Assembly (NCBI RefSeq): GCF_900112175.1
Contig: NZ_FOYT01000001.1
Span: forward strand, 806,001-870,000
Source of the DNA: Halogeometricum rufum
GTDB lineage: Archaea > Halobacteriota > Halobacteria > Halobacteriales > Haloferacaceae
DNA: 64,000 nucleotides
Reading direction: 5' to 3'
Under the pieces are notes generated by a model. The model made no database searches. It saw nothing but the letters and a program-made list of their open reading frames with translations, and was not told the origin of the DNA. Below, one piece after another: positions 8,583 through 15,844 of this stretch. The position numbers were made by a program, and so were the translations under genes. Positions within the stretch are counted from its first letter, which is position 1, and each line of letters opens with the position of its first letter.

Positions 8583-9512
8583 GTGGATAGAGACGCCGCC
8601 CGGACGCTCGCTCTCGCCCTCCTCGCCGTCCTCGCCCTCGGTGTCGCCGCGGCCACCATCGACACGGCCGTCACCGGCGGGTCCGGCGGCGTCGGAGGCG
8701 GGGTGGGTCCCGCGACTGGAATCGGACCGTCGGACGAGAGCGGTGTCGGCGTGGACGACACGGAAGGCGGCACGGGCACGTTCGGTTCGCTCTGCCTGCC
8801 CGCCCTGACGGAACCGGCGGCCATCGCGGCCATCCTCGCCGTCTTCGTCGGGCTCTTGGCCCTCGTCTACTACGACACCCGGTCGCTGTTCCCCGTCGCC
8901 GTCTTCGGCATCACGTTCGGTATCCCCGGCTACGTCTTCTGGGCGCTTCTCACCTCCTGCCGAGGGGTCGAGTTCTCCGGCACCGGTCTCGGCGCGAGCA
9001 ACGGGACGTTCTCGTTGCCGCAGGGTGGCGGCGGCCTCCCGGGGGCCGGCGAGGGTCCGGTCTCCCCGCCGACGGCGATATTCGGCTTCATCCTCCTGCT
9101 GGCACTCCTCGGCGCCGTCGCCCTTCTGTTCGTCTCGACGGGCGACGACGAGGTGGCCGAACGCGAGACGGTCGACGACGACGACCCGGTGGACGTGCGC
9201 GAAATCGGCCGGGCCGCCGGCGCCGCCGCGGACCGCATCGAGGCCGACGCCGACGTGGAGAACGAGGTGTACCGCGCGTGGGCGGAGATGACCGCCCTCC
9301 TCGACATCCCGAACCCCCGGTCGAGTACGCCCGGCGAGTTCGCCTCGGCCGCCGTCGAGGCCGGGATGGACCGCGGCGACGTAGACGAACTGACGCACCT
9401 GTTCGAGGCGGTGCGGTACGGCGGCGAGTCGGCCACCGAGGACAGGGAGACGCGCGCCGTCACCGCCCTCAGGCGCATCGAATCGACCTACGGGGAGGGT
9501 GAGGACTCGTGA
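8583..9512 (+). CDS. DUF4129 membrane protein
   Basis: 309-residue membrane protein. A helix at residues 5-22 is followed by a Gly-rich external segment, three further hydrophobic segments (about 75-95, 98-120, 160-182) and a cytoplasmic C-terminal DUF4129 domain (about 215-305) with the typical VYRAWAEM, STPGEFA and HLFEAVRYGG motifs. DUF4129 proteins recur beside DUF58 proteins and MoxR ATPases; the function is unknown, with cell-surface or protein-assembly roles proposed for the module. GTG start at 8583 fits a leaderless transcript from the CATTTACT box. First gene of a four-gene operon; its stop overlaps the next start (GTGA). Confidence 0.85.
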   Translation: MDRDAARTLALALLAVLALGVAAATIDTAVTGGSGGVGGGVGPATGIGPSDESGVGVDDTEGGTGTFGSLCLPALTEPAAIAAILAVFVGLLALVYYDTRSLFPVAVFGITFGIPGYVFWALLTSCRGVEFSGTGLGASNGTFSLPQGGGGLPGAGEGPVSPPTAIFGFILLLALLGAVALLFVSTGDDEVAERETVDDDDPVDVREIGRAAGAAADRIEADADVENEVYRAWAEMTALLDIPNPRSSTPGEFASAAVEAGMDRGDVDELTHLFEAVRYGGESATEDRETRAVTALRRIESTYGEGEDS

Positions 9513-10075
9513 ACACGGACGCCCTCACCGCGGCCGTCGGCGTCGTCGCCGTCCTCGGCGGCGTCGCCGGCCTCGCCGGCTTCGTCGTCCCCGGCCTGAG
9601 CGCGACGTTCGTGTTCGTCATCGTCGTCGGCGTCGTGGCGGGCGTGCAGGGCCTCCGCTACGCGCTCGGACGCCGGCACGTGGACTACCGCGCGACGGAC
9701 ACCGGCGACCCCGAACTCCGCTACCGCGTCCCGACGCCCGGCGACGACGTCGACCGACGGTTGTCCGAGCGCGGATGGCGCGCGTCGAACGTGACGGAAC
9801 TCAAGACGCGCCTCCGCGAGGCGGCCGTCGAGACGCTCGTCCTCCACGACAACTGTTCGACCGACCGGGCCGAACGGCACCTCGAGGAGGGGACGTGGAC
9901 GTCCGACCCCGTCGCGGCCCGCTACCTCGGCGCAGACGTCCCCCTCTCGCTCGTCGACCGGGTGCGACTGGTCGTGCGCGGGCAGTCGTCGACGTCGGCG
10001 CGCGCCGCGCGAACCATCGCGGCCATCGAAGCGGTTCACGACAGCGACGACGCCGTCGCGGAGGCGGGCCGATGA
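9509..10075 (+). CDS. DUF7269-type membrane protein
   Basis: 188-residue protein with two N-terminal membrane helices (about residues 7-28 and 31-50) and a soluble C-terminal part (residues 55-188) rich in Arg and Asp. It has no catalytic motif. The haloarchaeal family always lies between DUF4129 and DUF58 genes, as here, which points to a structural role in the same membrane complex. GTG start at 9509 overlaps the preceding stop by four bases, and its own stop overlaps the ATG of the DUF58 gene at 10072, so translation of the operon is probably coupled. Confidence 0.8.
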   Translation: MNTDALTAAVGVVAVLGGVAGLAGFVVPGLSATFVFVIVVGVVAGVQGLRYALGRRHVDYRATDTGDPELRYRVPTPGDDVDRRLSERGWRASNVTELKTRLREAAVETLVLHDNCSTDRAERHLEEGTWTSDPVAARYLGADVPLSLVDRVRLVVRGQSSTSARAARTIAAIEAVHDSDDAVAEAGR

Positions 10076-11343
10076 AGGGGTTCGACACGAACCGCTGGAC
10101 CGGTATCGAGGGGGCGGCCCTCGTCGCCGGCGCCGTGGGCGTCGTCTTCCAGCGGCCGGCCCTCATCCTCGTCGCCGGCCTCGGCGTCGCCTACACCGGC
10201 TTCGCGTGGTTCACAGACGCGCCCGCCCCGACGCTCGAAGTCGTTCGCGAACTGTCGGAGTCGAACCCGGACACCGAGGAAGACGTGCGCGTGACCGTCA
10301 CCGTCAGGAACGTCGGCGAGACGGCGCTGACGGACCTCAGACTGATAGACGGCGTCCCGCCGGCCCTCGAAGTGACCGACGGCTCGGCGCGCCTCGGAAC
10401 GGCGCTTCGCCCCGGCAAGTCCGCGACGTTCTCGTACTCGGTCGAGGCCGTCCGCGGCGAACACGCGTGGGGACCGCTCGAAGCCGTGACCCGCAGTCCG
10501 AGCGCCGAGACGGAGCGCACCGAGGCCCTCGACGCCGAGTCGGAGACGGTGCTGCGCTGTGCACCGTCGCTCGAGGCCACCTCCGACCTTCCGCTGCGCG
10601 GCCTGACGACGCAGTACACGGGTCGCGTCGCGACGGACGTCGCCGGCGACGGACTGGAGTTCTACTCGACTCGCGAGTACCGCCGCGGCGACCCGCTGAA
10701 CCGCATCGACTGGAACCGCCGCGCCCGGACCGGGAAGATGGCGACGCTGGAGTTCCGCGAGGAACGCGCGGCGACGGTGGTCCTCCTCGTGGACGCGCGG
10801 GCGGACGCCTACGTCGCCACCCACGAGGGCGACCAGAACGCCGTCGAGCGGAGCGTCGACGCCGCGACGCGCGCGTTCTCGTCGCTCCTCGACAGCGGCG
10901 ACCGGGTGGGCGTGGCCGCCCTGTCGCCGCACGACTGCTGGCTCGCGCCGAGCACCGGCAGCGACCATCGCGCCCGCGCCCGCCAACTGTTCGCCACGAA
11001 CCCCGCCCTCGCGCCGACGCCCTCGGACGACGCCTACTACCCAGTCGTCGCCGTGCGACGCCTCCGACGGCAGTTGCCGTCCGACGCGCAGGTGCTGTTC
11101 TTCTCGCCGATGGCCGACGACTTCGCCGTCGTCGCCGCGCGCCGCCTCGACGCCTACGGCCACCTCGTCACCGTCGTCAGCCCCGACTCGACGACGGACG
11201 ACACGCCGGGGCACCGACTCGCGGGCGTCGAACGGGAGAACCGGCTGGCGCGACTCCGCCGGTCGGGGATTCGCGTCGTGGACTGGGGTGAAGGACCGCT
11301 GGCGACCGAACTCGCCCGCGCCGAACGGCGGTGGTCGCGATGA
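10072..11343 (+). CDS. DUF58 family protein
   Basis: 423-residue protein. Two membrane helices near the N-terminus (about 14-50) precede an extracellular-type beta-sandwich (about 55-160, CARDB-like: VTVTVRNVGETALTDLRL) and the DUF58 signature STREYRRGDPLNRIDWNRRA, followed by a VWA-like fold starting TVVLLVDARAD. DUF58 proteins accompany MoxR ATPases and may be their clients or scaffold. The ATG at 10072 overlaps the previous stop. Third gene of the operon. Confidence 0.88.
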   Translation: MKGFDTNRWTGIEGAALVAGAVGVVFQRPALILVAGLGVAYTGFAWFTDAPAPTLEVVRELSESNPDTEEDVRVTVTVRNVGETALTDLRLIDGVPPALEVTDGSARLGTALRPGKSATFSYSVEAVRGEHAWGPLEAVTRSPSAETERTEALDAESETVLRCAPSLEATSDLPLRGLTTQYTGRVATDVAGDGLEFYSTREYRRGDPLNRIDWNRRARTGKMATLEFREERAATVVLLVDARADAYVATHEGDQNAVERSVDAATRAFSSLLDSGDRVGVAALSPHDCWLAPSTGSDHRARARQLFATNPALAPTPSDDAYYPVVAVRRLRRQLPSDAQVLFFSPMADDFAVVAARRLDAYGHLVTVVSPDSTTDDTPGHRLAGVERENRLARLRRSGIRVVDWGEGPLATELARAERRWSR

Positions 11344-11876
11344 CCGAGATAACCCGGCGCCCCGCCACCGCGGGCGTGTCGCTCTCGATGGTCGCCGCCA
11401 CCGTCGGCTTCGTCGGCGTCGCGCTCGCGGCCGCCGGGGCCGCCGCACCCGCCGCCGTCGGCGTCGTCGTCCTCGCACTCGGCCTCTACCGAGGCTCTCG
11501 CCGGGTCGTCACGTTCGGCGCGTCGGCGCTGTTCGTCGGCATCCTCTACGCGGGCGTGCAGGGTGGGGCGGCAGAACCCCTCCTGCTCGCCGCGCTCGGC
11601 ACCGTCGTCTCGTGGGACGCCGGCGAGTACGCCATCGGCGTCGGCGAGCAACTCGGTCGCGACGCGGACACGACGCGGTTGACGCTGGTCCACTCGGCGA
11701 CGACGCTGCTCGTCGGCGTCGCCGGCGCCGCCGTCGTCTACGCCGTCTATCTCTCGGTCGGCGGGAGCCAACCGGTCGCCGCCCTCGTCCTCGTGCTCCT
11801 CGGGGCCATCGCGCTGGTGGCGGCCCTGCGCGGGCGGCGCGAGGAGGGCGGGACGGTCCGCGGTCACCGGCGGTAG
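11340..11876 (+). CDS. DUF7519-type membrane protein
   Basis: Small integral membrane protein of 178 residues with about five to six hydrophobic segments and hardly any soluble part except the basic C-terminus (RGRREEGGTVRGHRR). ATG at 11340 overlaps the DUF58 stop, making it the last gene of the operon. The family is known only from haloarchaeal operons of this type; no function assigned. The operon converges on the DehI-like gene, 48 bases away. Confidence 0.78.
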   Translation: MTEITRRPATAGVSLSMVAATVGFVGVALAAAGAAAPAAVGVVVLALGLYRGSRRVVTFGASALFVGILYAGVQGGAAEPLLLAALGTVVSWDAGEYAIGVGEQLGRDADTTRLTLVHSATTLLVGVAGAAVVYAVYLSVGGSQPVAALVLVLLGAIALVAALRGRREEGGTVRGHRR

Positions 11877-11924
11877 GTTCGCCCTCGCCCGCCCGACTCA
11901 GAGCCCAGTTCGGCTCGGCTCCGT

Positions 11925-12812
11925 TCAGATCAGTTCGCGCTCGCCGGCGGCGTCGACAGTCGCGGCGAACACCGGCAACGCCGGCAGCACGGTCTCGACC
12001 GGCCCCGCGTTGAACTGCCGAAACAGCCCCTGCACGTCCGCCACCGTCTCCTCGTCGAACCCGACCCCAGTCAGGTCGTCGGGCGCGACGCGCGGTCGGT
12101 AGGGGGTCGCGTCCACGAACGACGAGACGAGGTCGTCGGTGCGTTCGAGCGCGTCCGCGAAGGCGTCGCGCTCCAGTCTCGGCTCCACGTCCGCCCACAT
12201 GCGTTCGAAGAACGGCGGCCACTGCGCGAGCGTCCGGTAGATGCTCGGGAGCCCCCCGTCGAAGCCGTGGAACGACCGGACTCGGTCGACGGTGTCCGCG
12301 AGTTCGTCTGCGACGTCCGCGTCGTCGAGCAGTGTCGGCGCGCGCCCCCGGTCGCGGTCCAGCCAGTCGGGGAACGGCTCGGTCGCCGCCGACACCTCCC
12401 CCGGTTCGTGTCCGACCGGGTCGCCGTGGAGCGCCCTGTCCATCGTCTCGAACAGCACCGCCAACCGCGGCGCGACCACGTCGTAGGTGGCGAGTTGTCC
12501 GCGGAGTTCGCGGGCGGCGGCGGGGTCGAGACCCGTCTCGCTCGGCCGGTAGCGCGGAAGCGGGTCGTCGGGCGCGTCCATCGCGTCGAGGACGGCGTCC
12601 CGGTAGCGGACGGAGAGGCGAGCGAACGCCCGCGTCTGGAACACCGGCTTGACCTGTCCCCACGCGTAGCGGAGGAACCCCGGTTCGTTCGCCATCGTCG
12701 TCCGGAATATCCAGTTGACGATGGGCGCGCGGAACGTCCGCTGGACGTCGGCGTAGAGGCCTCGTTTCCAGCCCCGGGCGTCGAGTTCGTGGAGTTGCCG
12801 GTCGGTGTCCAT
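11925..12812 (-). CDS. DehI-like (halocarboxylic acid dehalogenase family) protein
   Basis: 295-residue soluble protein resembling the DehI fold proteins that haloarchaeal genomes carry. All-helical in appearance, with duplicated halves, as in DehI: FRAPIVNWIFRTTMANEPGFLRYAW near the N-terminus is echoed by GGLPSIYRTLAQWPPFFERMWADV after residue 200. Bacterial DehI hydrolyses 2-haloacids without a covalent intermediate; whether this archaeal member keeps that activity cannot be told, because I cannot align its catalytic Asn/Asp. Start chosen at MDTDRQL (12812). It follows moxR by 59 bases on the same strand. Confidence 0.7.
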   Translation of the reverse strand: MDTDRQLHELDARGWKRGLYADVQRTFRAPIVNWIFRTTMANEPGFLRYAWGQVKPVFQTRAFARLSVRYRDAVLDAMDAPDDPLPRYRPSETGLDPAAARELRGQLATYDVVAPRLAVLFETMDRALHGDPVGHEPGEVSAATEPFPDWLDRDRGRAPTLLDDADVADELADTVDRVRSFHGFDGGLPSIYRTLAQWPPFFERMWADVEPRLERDAFADALERTDDLVSSFVDATPYRPRVAPDDLTGVGFDEETVADVQGLFRQFNAGPVETVLPALPVFAATVDAAGERELI

Positions 12813-12871
12813 GGTGCCCGATGGGACGGACGCCACGTATGACTGTCGCGGTCGCTACCGCGGACGCCCGG

Positions 12872-13822
12872 TCACTCCACGGTCGGCACTTCGACCCGTT
12901 CGAGCACGTCAGCGATCACGTCCTCCTTCGCCACGTCGTTCACCTGCGCGTCCGGCGTGAGGACGAGGCGGTGCGCGAGGACGGCCGGCGAGACGCGTTT
13001 CACGTCGTCCGGCGTGACGAACTCGCGGCCCGAGAGGACGGCGCGGGCGCGGGACGCCTCCAGCAGTCGCTGGGTCCCGCGCGGGGAGACGCCCACCTCG
13101 ACCCGTCTGTCCGTGCGCGTCGCCCGCGCCACGTCGGCCATGTAGCGCAGCAGGTCCTCGTCCACGCGCACGTCCTCGGGGACGACGCGCACGTCGAGTA
13201 CCTCTTCGCGGGTCAGCACCGACCCGACGCTCGGACTGCGCGCCTCCCGGCCGACGCGGCGTCGCAGGAGTTCGACTTCGCCGTCGGTGTCGGGGTAGCC
13301 GATACTCGTCTTGACGACGAAGCGGTCTATCTGCGCCTCGGGGAGGGGGAACGTGCCCTCGCTCTCGACGGGGTTCTGCGTGGCGATGACGACGAACGGC
13401 TTCGGGAGTTCGTGCGTCTCGCCGTCCACCGTCACCTGTCCCTCCTCCATCGCCTCCAGCAACGCCGCCTGCGTCTTCGGTGGCGCGCGGTTTATCTCGT
13501 CGGCGAGGACGACGTTGGCGAAGATTGGCCCCTCGGAGAACTCGAAGGACTTCTCGCGCTCGTTGAAGATGTTCGTGCCGGTCACGTCGGAGGGGAGGAG
13601 GTCCGGCGTGAACTGCACGCGGGAGAAGGAGAGGCCGAGGGCGGTGGCGACCGACCGTGCGCTCAGGGTCTTCCCGGTGCCGGGGACGTCTTCGAGGAGG
13701 ACGTGGCCGCGGGCGAGGACGCCGAGCATGATGCGCTCGAGGAACTCCTGCTCGGCGATGACGGCCTTCGAAACCTCTGCGAGGACGCTGCTACACGCCT
13801 CGTTCGCTTCGGGGATGTCCAT
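12872..13822 (-). CDS. MoxR-type AAA+ ATPase
   Basis: Cytosolic AAA+ ATPase of 316 residues, thought to remodel or insert partner proteins. Walker A is EDVPGTGKT (residues 44-52); Walker B is VVLADEINRAPPKTQAALLEAMEE; the sensor region FVVIATQNPVE and arginine-finger segment LPEAQIDRF are present. Start at MDIPEAN (13822) rather than 13879. In most haloarchaea MoxR lies next to the DUF58/DUF4129 operon in the same direction; here it points the opposite way with the DehI gene between them. It diverges from the tRNA-Ser gene. Confidence 0.93.
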   Translation of the reverse strand: MDIPEANEACSSVLAEVSKAVIAEQEFLERIMLGVLARGHVLLEDVPGTGKTLSARSVATALGLSFSRVQFTPDLLPSDVTGTNIFNEREKSFEFSEGPIFANVVLADEINRAPPKTQAALLEAMEEGQVTVDGETHELPKPFVVIATQNPVESEGTFPLPEAQIDRFVVKTSIGYPDTDGEVELLRRRVGREARSPSVGSVLTREEVLDVRVVPEDVRVDEDLLRYMADVARATRTDRRVEVGVSPRGTQRLLEASRARAVLSGREFVTPDDVKRVSPAVLAHRLVLTPDAQVNDVAKEDVIADVLERVEVPTVE

Positions 13823-13889
13823 ACCAGCCCTCGGGGCGGCATGGGACTTAGTAATCTGGGTCACATCGCCGTGGTCCACCGAAATCGAA

Positions 13890-13902
13890 ACCGATTAAAC
13901 GC
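13890..13902 (+). promoter_or_regulatory. TATA box of tRNA-Ser
   Basis: ACCGATTAAACGC with core GATTAAA about 28-35 bases before the mature tRNA 5' end, in otherwise GC-rich DNA. Confidence 0.5.
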
Positions 13903-13926
13903 GGCGTCTCCCAACAGCGTATGCAA

Positions 13927-14011
13927 GCCGAGGTAGCCTAGCCCGGCCAAGGCGGTAGATTCGAAATCTACTGTCCATTCGGACACGTGAGTTCAAATCT
14001 CACCCTCGGCG
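13927..14011 (+). tRNA. tRNA-Ser, anticodon CGA
   Basis: 85-base type II tRNA reading UCG. Acceptor arm GCCGAGG pairs with CCTCGGC and the discriminator is G. The anticodon arm GTAGA-TTCGAAA-TCTAC gives CGA at the centre of the loop; the long variable arm GTCC-ATTC-GGAC marks a serine tRNA; the T arm is GTGAG-TTCAAAT-CTCAC. CCA is not encoded (the gene is followed by CCTTTTC, whose T-run may stop transcription). No intron. Confidence 0.97.
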
Positions 14012-14336
14012 CCTTTTCACAGACTCACCCGGCGAGCGACGCGTCTCGTCGCGCCGCGATGCGCGTGAGCGTCGCGCGAGTCCGCCGTCGACGTGACGTT
14101 CAGACGGGACTCCGGGCGCGCAGTCCCGACCGGTCGGTGGTGACGCGTTTCGGGCACAGGAAATATGACGATGAAACTACAACTGTGGATGGGTGCCTCC
14201 CCACAGGCACCCACCTACCGCGTCCGGTACGCGGCGTTCGACCGTCTCCCGACTACCCTCTGCGGCAGTCCTCCGCCCCGACCCGAGACTGACTGATGTT
14301 CGGAACACACACGACGACGCGACGAGGTGACGCGCG
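14012..14336 (+). other. 325-base leader region with hairpin and mini-ORFs
   Basis: No standard gene. A TATA-like GGAAATATGA at about 14158-14167 lies before a perfect 9-base hairpin (14190-14213), a 43-codon reading frame at 14165-14296 and a 14-codon frame starting at its stop (ATG 14296) and ending on the GTG of the next gene. The region may be a transcribed leader of the winged-helix gene. Confidence 0.5.
14190..14213. ncRNA. hairpin in leader of winged-helix gene
   Basis: TGGGTGCCT-CCCCAC-AGGCACCCA is a perfect nine-pair stem with a six-base loop. It is 124 bases before the GTG of the winged-helix gene and just downstream of a TATA-like box, so it should be in the 5' leader. It could be an attenuator or the core of a small RNA; no known riboswitch class fits. 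Confidence 0.4.
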
Positions 14337-14657
14337 GTGAACGACCGGTACGACCCCGACGAACTCGACAAGGACGACGCGTTCGAACTCGCGACGACGG
14401 AACGGCGACGACACCTCCTCAGAGTCCTCTCTGAAGAGGGGCGAACGCCGCTCGGAGAACTCGTGGACGCCATCGTCACCGAGGTGCACGCCGACCCGTC
14501 GCACGACGGCGCCGGCCTCCCCCACGAGAGCGTCCGTATCTCGCTTCTCCACACCGACCTCCCCAAACTCGTCGCCGAAGACGTGGTCGTCTACGACGAG
14601 AGCGACGGCGCCGTCGCGCCGGGCGAGAACATCGACGACCTGGACCCACTCGTTTGA
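14337..14657 (+). CDS. small winged-helix protein (DUF7344-like)
   Basis: 106-residue acidic protein with a winged-helix core: FELATTERRRHLLRVLSEEG, TPLGELVDAIV, then VRISLLHTDLPKLVAEDVV as recognition helix and wing strand, ending in an acidic tail. Haloarchaea have many such single-domain proteins, mostly unassigned regulators. GTG start at 14337 is supported by a Shine-Dalgarno-like GAGGTGA at 14324-14330, unusual in a genome where most genes look leaderless, which agrees with a transcribed leader. It lies 248 bases before a gene for a secreted cysteine-rich protein that it could control. Confidence 0.78.
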   Translation: MNDRYDPDELDKDDAFELATTERRRHLLRVLSEEGRTPLGELVDAIVTEVHADPSHDGAGLPHESVRISLLHTDLPKLVAEDVVVYDESDGAVAPGENIDDLDPLV

Positions 14658-14661
14658 CGAA

Positions 14662-14692
14662 AACTCTCTGCGCTAGGAGCGCTTAGAGAGTT
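14662..14692 (+). terminator. hairpin after winged-helix gene
   Basis: AACTCTCT-GCGC-TAGGA-GCGC-TT-AGAGAGTT forms a twelve-pair stem with a TT bulge and five-base loop, four bases after the stop codon. There is no T-run after it, so it may stabilise the mRNA end rather than terminate. Confidence 0.45.
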
Positions 14693-14905
14693 CTCGATGA
14701 GTCTCCTACCCGGCAGTGAATACCTTTCACCGACCAGAACTGGACGATATCTACCCACGAACCCGGATCGTATCCGTACTGGCGGTTCTTCGTATTCACG
14801 ATGGCAGTTCCTCGGATTGTCAGCGAGAGCGACCTCTCCGCCACAAGTGACAATTGAGCTAAATTATTTGCCGTTCAAACTCGAGGACCGGAGCAGGGGA
14901 CGTAA

Positions 14906-15595
14906 ATGACTGACAATACCACACATGGGGAGCCGACGCGACGACTCAGTCGTCGAACCGTTCTGCGGGCGACGGCAGCATCGGGAATCGGGACGCTCGC
15001 GCTCTCGTCGACGGCGAGCGCAGAGGGGGCGAAACTCGCGCAGGTCAACTTCTGCGGCTGTAGCGAGGTGTGCGTCGTCCGCGAGAACGACAACGGTGAC
15101 GAGTCGTTCGGGAACAACGAGGACGACGAGGCCGACAGCATGGGTCCGATAACGGTCATCCGGGCCCGGGAAACCGGCGACGGATGGGAGTTCGACAACG
15201 TCATCTACTCGACGACGGGATACTTCTGCGACGACAGCGGCGAGGACGGCTGGAAGATTATCGGCGTCTACACCGGAAGCGAGGCGCCGTTCCCCTCGAA
15301 TCCGACCTGTTTCGTCTGCAATCCGAACCAGTGCGCTCGGAAGGCGCTCGACGCCTACTTGGAGGAGGCACTGGCTATCTGCGTGAACGGCGACCCGGCG
15401 TCGTTCGGGCGGTTCAGCCACTCCTGTAACGGAAAGCCGTACCGGTTCCACGTCGTTCGCGGACGCTGCGGTACCCCGGGGAAGGACCCCAAAGGCCGGA
15501 AGAAGTCAGCGGACGAGGATCAGAATGGCGATACTGACAACGGCAATCGGGGCGGCCGAAAACGGGGCAAGAACCGCGGCCGCGGCAACTCGTGA
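14906..15595 (+). CDS. Tat-exported ten-cysteine protein of unknown function
   Basis: 229-residue secreted protein. The N-terminus has a twin-arginine signal (SRRTVLR at residues 15-21) and a cleavage-like ASTASAE/ASA site near residue 39, with no lipobox cysteine, so it should be released. The mature part has ten cysteines (50, 52, 56, 108, 135, 138, 143, 159, 174, 188), an even number suited to five disulfides or to metal sites, including CGCSEVC and CFVCNPNQC. The last 40 residues are Lys/Arg/Gly/Asn-rich, hence basic, which is rare in haloarchaea. An AT-rich promoter-like CTAAATTATTTG lies at about 14859-14870. I do not recognise the family; a bacteriocin-like or signalling role is possible. 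Confidence 0.75.
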   Translation: MTDNTTHGEPTRRLSRRTVLRATAASGIGTLALSSTASAEGAKLAQVNFCGCSEVCVVRENDNGDESFGNNEDDEADSMGPITVIRARETGDGWEFDNVIYSTTGYFCDDSGEDGWKIIGVYTGSEAPFPSNPTCFVCNPNQCARKALDAYLEEALAICVNGDPASFGRFSHSCNGKPYRFHVVRGRCGTPGKDPKGRKKSADEDQNGDTDNGNRGGRKRGKNRGRGNS

Positions 15596-15665
15596 CGAAG
15601 CGACCGACGGAACCGGCCGGTAAATCCGACGTCGTCGGCTAGGACTGCGCTGCCTCACCTTTCCT

Positions 15666-15687
15666 GTTCGTTCGTACCGAACGGTAT
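15666..15687. promoter_or_regulatory. overlapping palindromes between two genes
   Basis: CGTTCG-TAC-CGAACG and, overlapping it, TACCG-AA-CGGTA are both perfect inverted repeats, about 160 bases before the sulfite-oxidase-like gene. Possible operator; the weak context gives little else. Confidence 0.35.
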
Positions 15688-15844
15688 AGGCCCCGCTCTT
15701 CTGCGCGGAGACGCCCTCTCGTTCACGAACTCGGCCGGGGGGATTGAGACCACGCTCGAGGGGGGTGACGGACCGAGTTTCCCGAGATTATGTATAGATT
15801 CTGAATAAGGTACATCCCCATTCAGCCCCGACTACAGACAACAG

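Noticed and set aside
14165-14296. 43-codon frame as a real protein
   Set aside because: Pro/Thr-rich, no domain and contains the hairpin sequence. Kept only as part of the leader observation.
14906-15595. Halocin C8 homologue
   Set aside because: Cysteine count agrees but spacing and sequence do not; no immunity domain seen.
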